Assembly: GCA_021295935.1 (NCBI GenBank) | Contig: JAGWBL010000092.1 | Location: 1-5,445 of the forward strand | Reading direction: 5' to 3' | Origin: Pseudomonadales bacterium | GTDB taxonomy: Bacteria; Pseudomonadota; Gammaproteobacteria; Pseudomonadales; Azotimanducaceae | DNA length: 5,445 nucleotides | Part shown: positions 1-5,445 of the stretch, piece by piece | Layout of the letters: each line of letters starts with the position of its first letter | Numbering within the stretch: position 1 is the first letter of the stretch | The notes under the pieces: model-generated | Databases searched by the model: none | The model's input: only the letters and a program-made list of their open reading frames with translations | Told to the model about the DNA's origin: nothing | Program-made: the position numbers and the translations under genes

Positions 1-189
1 AGTGATCTTGTCTTCGTCGCTCTGGTCTTTGGAGTAGCCGCGATCCTTGAGCCAGGCCTGGGGATGAGCGAGTGCTGGTGCCGCTGCGTGCGGAGCGGCC
101 GACCCTGACAGGATTCGACGTCTGCTGATGTACACCGGTCGCGGAGTGATCTCCGAAGACCTGTAGTCAAGCGGCTTGCTTATCAACAT
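1..189 (-). CDS. msrP: Protein-methionine-sulfoxide reductase catalytic subunit MsrP (YedY), N-terminal part, cut by the left edge
   Basis: MsrP is the molybdopterin-containing periplasmic subunit that, with the membrane haem protein MsrQ, reduces methionine sulfoxide in envelope proteins. Seen here: 63 codons from an ATG at 189 to the window edge, starting MLISKPLDYRSSEITPRPVY. The M-L-I-x-x-P start, the SSEITP block and the following Tyr match the conserved N-terminus of this family. A twin-arginine motif (SRRRIL, about residues 22-27) is followed by a short Ala-rich stretch ending in ALA near residue 41, a plausible Tat signal and cleavage site, as expected for an exported molybdoenzyme. 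The Ala-rich stretch is shorter and less hydrophobic than usual. The residues before the edge (SDEDKIT) fit the linker ahead of the conserved YNNFYEFG region, which lies outside the window, as do the catalytic Cys and cofactor residues. A GGAGG sits about 15 bases before the ATG, which is rather far. The gene follows pssA on the same strand after 55 bases. msrQ would be expected further left. Identification is from remembered family sequence. Confidence 0.85.
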   Translation of the reverse strand, partial: MLISKPLDYRSSEITPRPVYISRRRILSGSAAPHAAAPALAHPQAWLKDRGYSKDQSDEDKIT

Positions 190-244
190 GTTTCCGACTG
201 TTTTCCTCCGTGATGGGTGACAGTCTCCAGGATGCAATCTTGTG

Positions 245-1012
245 TCAGTCGTGCTGGCGAAGTTCCGGAAGATTCTTGTATAGCCAGATCGCGGGTGCCG
301 AGAGGGCATAGGCCATCCACGCAATGAACAGCACGAGCGGCGGATGGGCCAGCAGCACGGCCATGCCGACTACCATCCCGACGAGAGTCAGGAACGGAAC
401 CCGCCCCTGGAAGCTCAGTTGCGTCCGAGAGAAGTAGTTGATGTATCAGATCATGAGCGCACACACCAGCAGCGTAAGCAACGCCACGAGAATGCCCACT
501 GCAACGCCGGGAGTTGGGATCGTCGTCGAGCCCAGCCACACGCCGCTCGCAATGATGCCTGCGGAAGCCGGGGTCGGGAGCCCCGTGAAACTCTCCGACG
601 AGCCCGTCGTGTTGAACCGCGCCAATCTCAGAGCGGCGCAGGCCATATAGGTGAAGGTCAGGACATGCGCGGCCTGGTGCAACGGACCGAGCCCCCATTG
701 AAACACCAGGATCCCCGGTGCGACGCCAAATGCCACCATGTCCGAGAGGCTGTCGTACTGAGCCCCGAAGTCCGACTCGGTGCGCGTGAGACGTGCCACA
801 CGCCCGTCCATGGCGTCGAGAATCTGGGCGATCACGATGGCAATCGCCGCGGCAATGAAGTTTCCGCGGATTCCGGAAACGATGGCGAAGAACCCAGCCA
901 GCAACGCGGCGGTGGTGATGAGATTCGGAAGCAACGCGATGCCGCGCCGCTTACGCTGAGATTCAGCCTCGTCGTCCCCCAGAAGTCTGAAGGGTCCGGA
1001 CTCGTCCGGCAT
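245..1012 (-). pseudogene. pssA: CDP-diacylglycerol--serine O-phosphatidyltransferase, interrupted by an in-frame TGA
   Basis: PssA is an integral inner-membrane enzyme that makes phosphatidylserine, the precursor of phosphatidylethanolamine, from CDP-diacylglycerol and L-serine. From the ATG at 1012 the frame shows a basic N-terminus, a first membrane segment (about residues 29-48) and the complete CDP-alcohol phosphotransferase motif: D66, D69-G70, A73-R74, G83, D87 and D91. The type II PssA blocks LARFN (131-135) and FTGLPTPASAG (142-152) follow. After residue 188 the frame meets TGA at 446-448. It then continues without any gap for 66 codons (Y190 to D255) to a TGA at 245-247. That tail holds the family's LSFQGRVPF block and two more hydrophobic segments. 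By recall of the family consensus (ALMVSNIRYYSFK), the TGA occupies the usual Ser position (TCA to TGA would do it). The full 255-codon length is normal for the family. The gene is 22 bases behind ilvC, so probably co-transcribed. It is either a recent nonsense mutant or a base error. Family assignment is secure; pseudogene status is not. Confidence 0.85.
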
Positions 1013-1018
1013 CAACCT

Positions 1019-1024
1019 CTCCTT
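1019..1024 (-). promoter_or_regulatory. Ribosome binding site that fixes the pssA start
   Basis: The minus strand reads AAGGAG here, 6 bases before the ATG at 1012. A TTG codon at 1015 in the same frame would be only 3 bases away, so the ATG is the better start. The site lies in the 22-base gap between ilvC and pssA, which suggests pssA is translated from an ilvC-pssA message. Confidence 0.7.
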
Positions 1025-1034
1025 GCCTGTCGTC

Positions 1035-2054
1035 TCAGTTCTTCGATCGGTCGACGAGCTTGCTTTCTTCGATCCAAGGCATCATGGCGCGGACTCGTCG
1101 ACCCACGTCCTCTATGGGATGCTCGTTCACGATGCGACGGAACGCTTTCATCGTGACAGCCCCCGCTTGATCCTCCTGCACGAACTCGCGAGCGAACTTG
1201 CCAGTCTGGATCTCTCGGAGAATTCTCTTCATCTCCTTCTTAGTCTCTTCGGTGATGATTCGGTTCCCTCTGGAAAGCCCGCCGTACTCCGCAGTTGTGG
1301 ACACGGCATACCACATGGTGGAAATGCCGCCCTCATAGAAGAAGTCCACGATCAGCTTCAGCTCGTGCAGACACTCGAAGTATGCCACTTCGGGTGCATA
1401 GCCCTCCTCCACCAGAGTCTCGAATCCAGCCATTACCAGAGCGGCGGCACCTCCACACAGCTCTGCTTGCTCTCCAAACAGGTCGGTCTCGGCCTCCTCC
1501 CGAAACGTGGTTTCCATGATCCCGGAGCGACCCGCACCCAGTGCGGTGGCATAGGCAAGCGCGAGCTCTTTCGCGCGACCTGAAGCGTCTTGCTGGACGG
1601 CGATCAGCGCGGGTACACCGCCGCCGGCAGCGTAGAGCGCCCGTACGGCGTGGCCCGGCCCCTTCGGAGCAATCATCAGCACGTCCAAGTCGGATCTGGG
1701 TTCGATGAGCTCGAAGTGAATGTTGAATCCGTGAGCGAACGCAATCGCTCCGTTCTCCCGGATGTTCGGCGCGATTTCCTGCTTGTAGAGATCGCGCTGC
1801 CCTTCGTCCGGTGTCAGCAACATGACCAAGTCGGCATTGCTCACGGCCTCTGCCACGGATTGCACGGTGAAACCGGCGCTCCTTGCCTTGACGGCCGACC
1901 CGGAGCGCTCCCTCAGAGCGACGACCAGGTCCTTCACTCCGCTGTCCCTGAGGTTGTGCGCGTGAGCGAAGCCTTGGGACCCGTAGCCCACGACTGCCAA
2001 CTTGAGGTCTTGAATCAGCGACAGGTCCGCGTCCTTGTCAAAGTACACACGCAC
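1035..2054 (-). CDS. ilvC: Ketol-acid reductoisomerase (NADP+), class I short form
   Basis: IlvC catalyses the Mg2+- and NADPH-dependent isomeroreduction of acetolactate and acetohydroxybutyrate, the second common step of valine, leucine and isoleucine synthesis, in the cytoplasm. The 339-residue length is typical of the short class. The Rossmann motif GYGSQG is at 23-28. R48, S51 and S53 lie in the loop that normally binds the NADPH phosphate. The AFAHGF block gives H108, and APKGPGH gives K131. Metal ligands are D191 and E195 (in ETDLFGEQ) and E227 and E231 (in YFECLHEL). The GTG start at 2054 gives the family's usual MRVYFDKDADLSLI beginning and has GAGG 9 bases upstream. Two positions look unusual from memory of the family: F29 where GYGSQGHAHA normally has His, and W248 where Arg is common before the Ser-x-x-AEYG block. 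All catalytic residues are present, so the enzyme should be active. The TGA stop here shows that TGA is used as a normal stop in this genome. pssA follows after 22 bases. Confidence 0.97.
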   Translation of the reverse strand: MRVYFDKDADLSLIQDLKLAVVGYGSQGFAHAHNLRDSGVKDLVVALRERSGSAVKARSAGFTVQSVAEAVSNADLVMLLTPDEGQRDLYKQEIAPNIRENGAIAFAHGFNIHFELIEPRSDLDVLMIAPKGPGHAVRALYAAGGGVPALIAVQQDASGRAKELALAYATALGAGRSGIMETTFREEAETDLFGEQAELCGGAAALVMAGFETLVEEGYAPEVAYFECLHELKLIVDFFYEGGISTMWYAVSTTAEYGGLSRGNRIITEETKKEMKRILREIQTGKFAREFVQEDQAGAVTMKAFRRIVNEHPIEDVGRRVRAMMPWIEESKLVDRSKN

Positions 2055-2085
2055 GTGTCAGAACCTCGCGCAATCTCAAAGGGGC

Positions 2086-2091
2086 ATTATT
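2086..2091 (-). promoter_or_regulatory. Possible -10 element of an ilvC promoter
   Basis: The minus strand reads AATAAT, five of six matches to TATAAT, about 32 bases before the ilvC start and inside the gap after rluD. No good -35 hexamer is found at 16-18 bases upstream, where the sequence enters the inverted repeat at 2096-2125. If real, the promoter would depend on an activator or be overlapped by an operator. This is weak evidence from one hexamer. Confidence 0.25.
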
Positions 2092-2095
2092 GAAC

Positions 2096-2125
2096 ACTCG
2101 CGGCAACGTTGAACGCCGCGCGAGT
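2096..2125. repeat. Inverted repeat (GC-rich hairpin) between rluD and ilvC
   Basis: The arms ACTCGCGGC (2096-2104) and GCCGCGCGAGT (2115-2125) pair over 9 bases with a two-base bulge in the right arm. They enclose a 10-base loop that itself contains the palindrome AACGTT. On the minus strand it lies after rluD and before ilvC. No T-run follows the arm in either direction, so it is not a standard intrinsic terminator. It could be a rluD 3'-end structure, an operator overlapping the ilvC promoter, or a leader structure. The pairing is seen; any role is inference. Confidence 0.5.
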
Positions 2126-2141
2126 CCACGCGTTCATCCGT

Positions 2142-2155
2142 CCAAGGTGCCTTGG
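2142..2155. repeat. Short perfect inverted repeat just after the rluD stop
   Basis: CCAAGG and CCTTGG are separated by TG, giving a perfect 14-base palindromic site 11 bases beyond the rluD stop codon. As RNA it would form about 5 base pairs with a four-base loop, with no T-run after it. It could be a binding site for a dimeric regulator upstream of ilvC, or the upper part of an imperfect terminator together with the neighbouring repeat at 2096-2125. Confidence 0.35.
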
Positions 2156-2166
2156 TGTGCGAAGCA

Positions 2167-3144
2167 TCATGGTTTCCGATCTGCTTGGAACGACCGATCT
2201 GCACGCAACAAGTCAACAAGACGCGCCATGTCGGTGGGCAAGCGACTCCGAAAAACGAGCTTGTCGCCCGATGCAGGATGCTGGAAGCCCAGCTTTGCGG
2301 CATGCAAGGCATGCCGTTCGAATCCCCTAATCACGGCGACAAGTTCCTCCAAGGGTGCCGAGGGCATTCTTCCTGTCGCGCCATACGAACGATCGCCCAC
2401 GACAGGCAGGTGCAGCCATGCCAGGTGCACTCGGATCTGGTGTGTGCGCCCCGTGTCCAGCCTGGCTTCCACAAGAGTATGGCCCCTGAATGACTCCATG
2501 GGTCGAAAGTGCGTACGGGCCTGACGCCCGTCCGTCCGAACTGCCCGCTTCAGACGATTTCTGGGATGGCGTCCAATTGGTTCGGCTACCGACCGCGGCC
2601 CATCGAGCACGCCCTCGGCAATCACAAGATAACGCCGTTCGACCTGGCGAGCGGCAACTGCTGCGGAAAGGCGCTCCCACGCCAGGTGGGATCTCGCCAC
2701 AATCATTAGGCCGGAGGTGTCCTTGTCAAGACGATGCACCACTCCCGCCCGTGGCAAGTTCGCGAGCTCTTCATAGTCGCCCAGCAAACCGTTGATCAGC
2801 GTGCTGCTCCAGTTGCCGCTTCCCGGATGCACAACGAGCCCTGCCGGCTTCTCGACAACGAGCACGTCGGGGTCTTCATGCACGACATCAAACGCTATGC
2901 CGTACTCGGGTTCCCACAGTTCGTTTCTGCTCACGTCGGCCTCGACCACCACGGACTCACCGCCCTGAACCTGGGTGGCGGGGCGAAGCTGATTGCCGTC
3001 GACTGCCACGTATCCGTCTTGAATCCAGCGAACAACCTGCGACCGCGAGTACTGCGGCAGAACGGATGCCAGGGCCCTGTCCAGCCTCAGGCCCTGCAAG
3101 TCACCCGCCAAGGTCAATTCGTGGCGTACTCGTTGGCAACTCAT
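2167..3144 (-). CDS. rluD: 23S rRNA pseudouridine synthase, RluD type
   Basis: RluD converts uridines of helix 69 of 23S rRNA (positions 1911, 1915 and 1917 in E. coli) to pseudouridine during large-subunit assembly. Numbered from the ATG at 3144 (325 residues), an S4-like RNA-binding domain spans about residues 18-66 (QGLRLDRAL, SRSQVVRWIQDGYVAVDG). The catalytic domain follows, with VEKPAGLVVHPG at 97-108, the catalytic Asp D140 inside HRLDKDTSG (137-145), LDTGRTHQIRVH (229-240) and HALHAAKLGFQHPASG (278-293). Length and motifs match RluD rather than the shorter RluA or RluB groups. The position divergent from bamD, as in E. coli, supports rluD over rluC. A GTG at 3156 would add four residues. 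Neither start has a clear Shine-Dalgarno sequence, and I chose the ATG. The gene downstream here is ilvC, not the pgeF (yfiH) found in E. coli. Confidence 0.92.
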   Translation of the reverse strand: MSCQRVRHELTLAGDLQGLRLDRALASVLPQYSRSQVVRWIQDGYVAVDGNQLRPATQVQGGESVVVEADVSRNELWEPEYGIAFDVVHEDPDVLVVEKPAGLVVHPGSGNWSSTLINGLLGDYEELANLPRAGVVHRLDKDTSGLMIVARSHLAWERLSAAVAARQVERRYLVIAEGVLDGPRSVAEPIGRHPRNRLKRAVRTDGRQARTHFRPMESFRGHTLVEARLDTGRTHQIRVHLAWLHLPVVGDRSYGATGRMPSAPLEELVAVIRGFERHALHAAKLGFQHPASGDKLVFRSRLPTDMARLVDLLRADRSFQADRKP

Positions 3145-3156
3145 TTGCCATTTCAC

Positions 3157-3197
3157 CCATCTAATAAGATTGATTCAGCCTCTCGCCGGGTTTTCAC
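3157..3197. promoter_or_regulatory. Divergent rluD/bamD promoter region
   Basis: Only about 40-50 bases separate the two divergent start codons. The central CTAATAAGAT (3161-3170) is the most AT-rich part and could supply a -10 element in either direction: TAAGAT at 3165-3170 on plus, with TTGCCA at 3145-3150 at a short 14-base spacing, or TTAGAT on minus. No match is strong. Any promoters must overlap each other or the 5' end of rluD. Location is firm, elements are guesses. Confidence 0.35.
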
Positions 3198-4118
3198 GTG
3201 AAACGCACGCTCGCAGCCTCGCTGATTTTCGCCTTGGTCTTGATGTCCGGGTGCGGACTGTTCGGCATCGGCGGCAAGAAGAACAAGTCCAAGGAACCGG
3301 AGGAGACCAGCGAGGCGCTCGCCTATGAGCGAGTCCAGACAGCCCTCGAGGCGGGCAACTTCGATGTGGCCATCCAGCGTCTAGAGTACTTGGAAACTCG
3401 CTTCCCCTTCGGTCGGTACGGGGAGCAGGCACAGCTGGAGATCGTCTACGCCCACTTCATGAAGGGCGACTACGATGCCGCAATCGTCGCGGCCGAACGG
3501 TTCATCTCCCTGCATCCGGTACACCCGAAGGCCGATTATGCGTACTACCTCATGGGCATGTCGCACTTCCAGCGGGATCGAGGGTACTTCGACCGGATGC
3601 TGGGCGCACCCGAATACACCAAGGACACCACTGGCACCCAGCTTGCGTTTGCGGCGTTCCGGGAACTCGTCACTCGCTTCCCTCGCAGTCCGTACGCGAA
3701 GGACGCAAAGACACGCATGGCATACCTGCGCAACGTTCTGGCACAAGCGGAGGTCAACGTCGCACAGTACTACCTGACCAACGACATCTGGGTGGCTGCG
3801 GCAAATCGTGCGAGCGGCGTTGTGGAGAACTACCCGTCGACGCCAGCCGTTGCTGAGGCGCTCGCGATCTTGGTGGAGGCCAACTACAAATTGGGTCTGG
3901 AAGACCCGGCCAATGACGCTCTTCGAGTTCTCGCCACGAACTTTCCCGACTACGAGAATTTCGACGGCGAAGGGAACCTGATCATACGAGAGGGCATACG
4001 AAACCGAGACCGCAGCTGGCTGAACGTCATGACGTTCGGCTTTCTCGGCAAGCCGCCAACTCCTCCCCCCATTCAGATCAAGGTTCCGGCAGAGAGGCCT
4101 GAAGCCTCCGATGAGTAG
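3198..4118 (+). CDS. bamD: Outer membrane protein assembly factor BamD (TPR lipoprotein)
   Basis: BamD is the essential lipoprotein of the BAM complex. It sits on the periplasmic face of the outer membrane, contacts BamA and helps fold beta-barrel proteins. The 306-residue product begins with a lipoprotein signal peptide: MKR, a hydrophobic stretch (4-16) and a lipobox ending in C19. Gly at +2 rather than Asp is consistent with sorting to the outer membrane. After a charged linker (27-38) come tetratricopeptide-like repeats from about residue 39 to 250. The typical BamD blocks are all present: the NFDVAIQRLEYLETRFPFG region (54-72), HPKADYAYYLMGMSHFQRD (109-127), the LVTRFPRSPYAKDAKTRMAYLRN region (157-179) and VAQYYL (188-193). 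The protein is longer than the roughly 245-residue E. coli form because of a C-terminal extension containing RSWLNVMTFGFLG (272-284) and a Pro-rich tail. The GTG start has no strong ribosome binding site, but it alone gives a complete signal peptide. The gene is divergent from rluD. Confidence 0.95.
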   Translation: MKRTLAASLIFALVLMSGCGLFGIGGKKNKSKEPEETSEALAYERVQTALEAGNFDVAIQRLEYLETRFPFGRYGEQAQLEIVYAHFMKGDYDAAIVAAERFISLHPVHPKADYAYYLMGMSHFQRDRGYFDRMLGAPEYTKDTTGTQLAFAAFRELVTRFPRSPYAKDAKTRMAYLRNVLAQAEVNVAQYYLTNDIWVAAANRASGVVENYPSTPAVAEALAILVEANYKLGLEDPANDALRVLATNFPDYENFDGEGNLIIREGIRNRDRSWLNVMTFGFLGKPPTPPPIQIKVPAERPEASDE

Positions 4119-4130
4119 TTCCGAAAGGGG

Positions 4131-4415
4131 ATGACGCACTGCGTCCAGGATGCGTTCCGCGTTCCGAGCCCTCGGAGGTCGTTTGATGCCCTGCCTGCAC
4201 ATCTCCATCGCTGCCGCGACGTCTCCCCGGTCTCGGTCTCGCGCAAGCCGCCCGAAGGCACCTGCACGTTTCACTTGAAAGTACCTGTTGCTCTCGAAGT
4301 GGAGTCACTGCAGCACAGCCTTGAGCTGACGGATTCTATTGAGGTGGGCGGATTGCGCTGGTCACTGTCAGAGCGATGTTTCAAGGCTTCTTCCAAAGGA
4401 GGGTTGATGCCATGA
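4131..4415 (+). CDS. Doubtful small ORF between bamD and the DCC gene
   Basis: This is the only plus-strand ORF of note in the stretch 4119-4411. It encodes 94 residues starting MTHCVQDAFRV and starts 12 bases after bamD. Its stop overlaps the ATG of the DCC gene as ATGA, an arrangement common in translationally coupled genes. Against it: AAAGGGG directly abuts the ATG with no spacing, the product is Arg/Ser/Pro-rich with no domain I recognise, and codon-position GC by eye is only mildly skewed towards third positions. It may be chance, a decayed gene, or simply the leader of the DCC gene. A second ATG at 4186 has a well-placed GGAGG but opens a different frame of only 30 codons. Confidence 0.2.
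   Translation: MTHCVQDAFRVPSPRRSFDALPAHLHRCRDVSPVSVSRKPPEGTCTFHLKVPVALEVESLQHSLELTDSIEVGGLRWSLSERCFKASSKGGLMP
4397..4402 (+). promoter_or_regulatory. Strong ribosome binding site fixing the DCC gene start
   Basis: AGGAGG lies 9 bases before the ATG at 4412. The reading frame is open further upstream to an ATG at 4376, but that start has no such site and would add 12 residues not expected for this family, so 4412 is preferred. Confidence 0.8.
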
Positions 4416-4834
4416 AGCAGGAAACCGTTGTTCCTGACTCGGCGAGCGTGATTTATTTCGATGGAGTATGCGTGCTCTGCAACTCAGGGGTGGACCTTGT
4501 GATGCGACATGATCGCAATTGCAGGTTTCGCTACGCGACGCTCCAGTCGGACATCGGACAGCGCTTGCTCAGGGACTTGGGGCTCGCCCCTGATGCGTTC
4601 GACAGCTTCATTCTTCAGGAAGGGGAAAAGAAGTATGCCAAGTCAACCGCGGCATTGAGGATTGCCAAGAACTTGCCTGGCTTGTGGCCCCTTCTCTATG
4701 CATTCACTCTGATACCAAGACCAGTACGGGACGCGGCCTACAGCTGGCTCGCCAGGCGTCGCTACCAGACCCTTGGCCGCAGGGATGCTTGCCGCGTGCC
4801 TTCGGATGAAGAACGTCATTTGTTCTTGAACTGA
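4412..4834 (+). CDS. DCC family thiol-disulfide oxidoreductase-like protein (DUF393)
   Basis: The 140-residue product belongs to the DCC (DUF393) family, named for its conserved Asp-x-x-Cys-x-x-Cys motif. Here it is D17-G-V-C20-V-L-C23 within IYFDGVCVLCNSGVDLV, in the family's usual place after the first beta strand. Other family marks are the RFRYATLQS region (38-46), a central segment KSTAALRIAKNLPGLWPLL (77-95), the IPRPVRD block (101-107), and the C-terminal ARRRYQ with D125-x-C127 (114-130). The family is thought to have a thioredoxin-like fold with a redox-active CxxC, but substrates are generally unknown, so I give no gene symbol. There is no signal peptide, so it is probably cytoplasmic. 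It lies 293 bases after bamD on the same strand and converges with the SRAP gene. Length is normal and the frame is intact. Confidence 0.88.
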   Translation: MKQETVVPDSASVIYFDGVCVLCNSGVDLVMRHDRNCRFRYATLQSDIGQRLLRDLGLAPDAFDSFILQEGEKKYAKSTAALRIAKNLPGLWPLLYAFTLIPRPVRDAAYSWLARRRYQTLGRRDACRVPSDEERHLFLN

Positions 4835-4936
4835 TCCGACATGGGAGCGTCGACCTCCAGGATGAGCAGCTTCGAACCGACGCATTGCGCCTCTTCGGCG
4901 GAAGAAGGAGCTCTGCCGTTCGCAGCAATCTGATTT

Positions 4937-5445
4937 TCATCGTTCGAAGCGTGATTTTCCTTTCGCGGGTTTCCAGTTTTCCGGGCCGTTGTTCGTCGGA
5001 TTGTTTACACGTGTGCTGACGGGCCAAGTCACGAGACCTTTCGACGGGAACGGGTCGAGCGGGACGTCCCGGCGTTGAATCCAGCCAATCGCCTCCTCCG
5101 GTTCCAGGACGACGGGCATGCGATGGTTCAAGATCCGTAGCGCTTCATTCGCTTGCGTCGTCAATATCACGCAAGTATCCAGCCGGTCTCCCACTTGGTA
5201 CTTGCGATAGGACCGTCCACGACTCCCATAGACCTGCGAGCAGCAAGGGTCTCCCGGTGTCTTGCCCAATGGCGTAGGGCTGCTTCTGGGATCCCACGGT
5301 GCGCCACTCGTAGAACCCCGACGCGGGAATGACACATCGCCTCCGCTTGAAGGCCTCTCGGAACGACGGTTTCGCATGCGCAGTCTCCGCCCGAGCGTTG
5401 ATCAGACGATTGCCGATCGAGGGATCCTCAGCCCAGAACGGAATG
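4937..5445 (-). pseudogene. SRAP (SOS response-associated peptidase, YedK/HMCES) family protein, frameshifted and cut by the right edge
   Basis: SRAP proteins form a thiazolidine DNA-protein crosslink with abasic sites in single-stranded DNA through a catalytic Cys at position 2. That residue lies outside the window, as about 50-60 N-terminal residues are missing. The first visible part, in the frame of position 5444, reads IPFWAEDPSIGNRLINARAE and goes on through the KPSFREAFKRRRC block and ASGFYEW (active-site Glu) to AGLWESW near 5217. The frame then leads to a TGA. The second part, one base on, reads GDRLDTCVILTTQANE, then NHRMPVVLEPEE (active-site His), then WPVSTRVNN, and stops at 4937. 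Both halves are well conserved and join at the right point for the family. One extra base, or two lost bases, between about 5219 and 5189 explains the break. Either the gene is inactive or a base is miscalled. Family assignment is strong; pseudogene status is open. Confidence 0.85.

Noticed and set aside
446..448. TGA as a selenocysteine codon or general TGA recoding
   Set aside because: The family has no Cys/Sec at this site. No selenocysteine insertion structure was evident, and TGA serves as a normal stop for ilvC, rluD and the DCC gene.
183..698. Minus-strand open frame of 171 codons overlapping pssA
   Set aside because: It is out of frame with both pssA and msrP, and its product lacks the membrane segments and motifs seen in the pssA frame.
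344..1156. Long plus-strand open frame opposite pssA and the end of ilvC
   Set aside because: Its product is Arg/Glu/His-rich with no domain and it overlaps conserved minus-strand coding sequence, so it is a shadow frame.
4163..4176. TCCGAG-CC-CTCGGA palindrome after bamD as a terminator
   Set aside because: The stem is only 5-6 bp with a tight loop, and no T-run follows. This is easily expected by chance in GC-rich sequence.
3381..4274. Long minus-strand open frame opposite bamD
   Set aside because: It is antisense to a clear, complete bamD, and its product shows no recognisable domain. It is a composition shadow of the GC-rich gene.
4892..4905. TCTTC-GGCG-GAAGA hairpin between the convergent DCC and SRAP genes as a shared terminator
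   Set aside because: A 5-bp stem without T-runs on either side is too weak. The position is suggestive, but the signal is not.

Overview
The window looks like an ordinary chromosomal segment of a moderately GC-rich gammaproteobacterium. The main evidence is the divergent rluD/bamD pair, an arrangement known from Gammaproteobacteria, and a BamD lipoprotein of the longer, non-enteric type. A short-form (class I) ketol-acid reductoisomerase and a type II phosphatidylserine synthase fit the same placement. I see no insertion sequence, integrase, tRNA, rRNA or CRISPR array. I cannot name the genus.

Layout, left to right. Positions 1-189 (minus) hold the first 63 codons of msrP, the periplasmic methionine sulfoxide reductase, running off the left edge. 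Positions 245-1012 (minus) hold pssA, which is interrupted by one in-frame TGA at 446-448. Positions 1035-2054 (minus) hold ilvC, 22 bases upstream of pssA. A 112-base gap with two inverted repeats separates ilvC from rluD (2167-3144, minus). A very short AT-rich divergent region then leads to bamD (3198-4118, plus). A 293-base stretch follows, containing one doubtful small ORF. Next is a DCC/DUF393 thiol-redox-like protein (4412-4834, plus). The last gene (4937 to the right edge, minus) is an SRAP/HMCES-family protein with a +1 frameshift in the middle and its N-terminus outside the window.

ilvC and pssA are probably one transcription unit, perhaps continuing into msrP 55 bases further on. 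This links branched-chain amino acid synthesis, phospholipid synthesis and envelope protein repair only by co-transcription. rluD (ribosome assembly) and bamD (outer-membrane protein assembly) are divergently transcribed. The DCC gene is downstream of bamD and convergent with the SRAP gene.

I found no new multi-gene system. The most notable signal is two damaged genes among intact housekeeping genes: pssA has a single premature stop with 66 well-conserved codons after it, and the SRAP gene has a single frame change between two well-conserved halves. Each could be a true mutation or a base error in the assembly, and the sequence alone cannot separate these.
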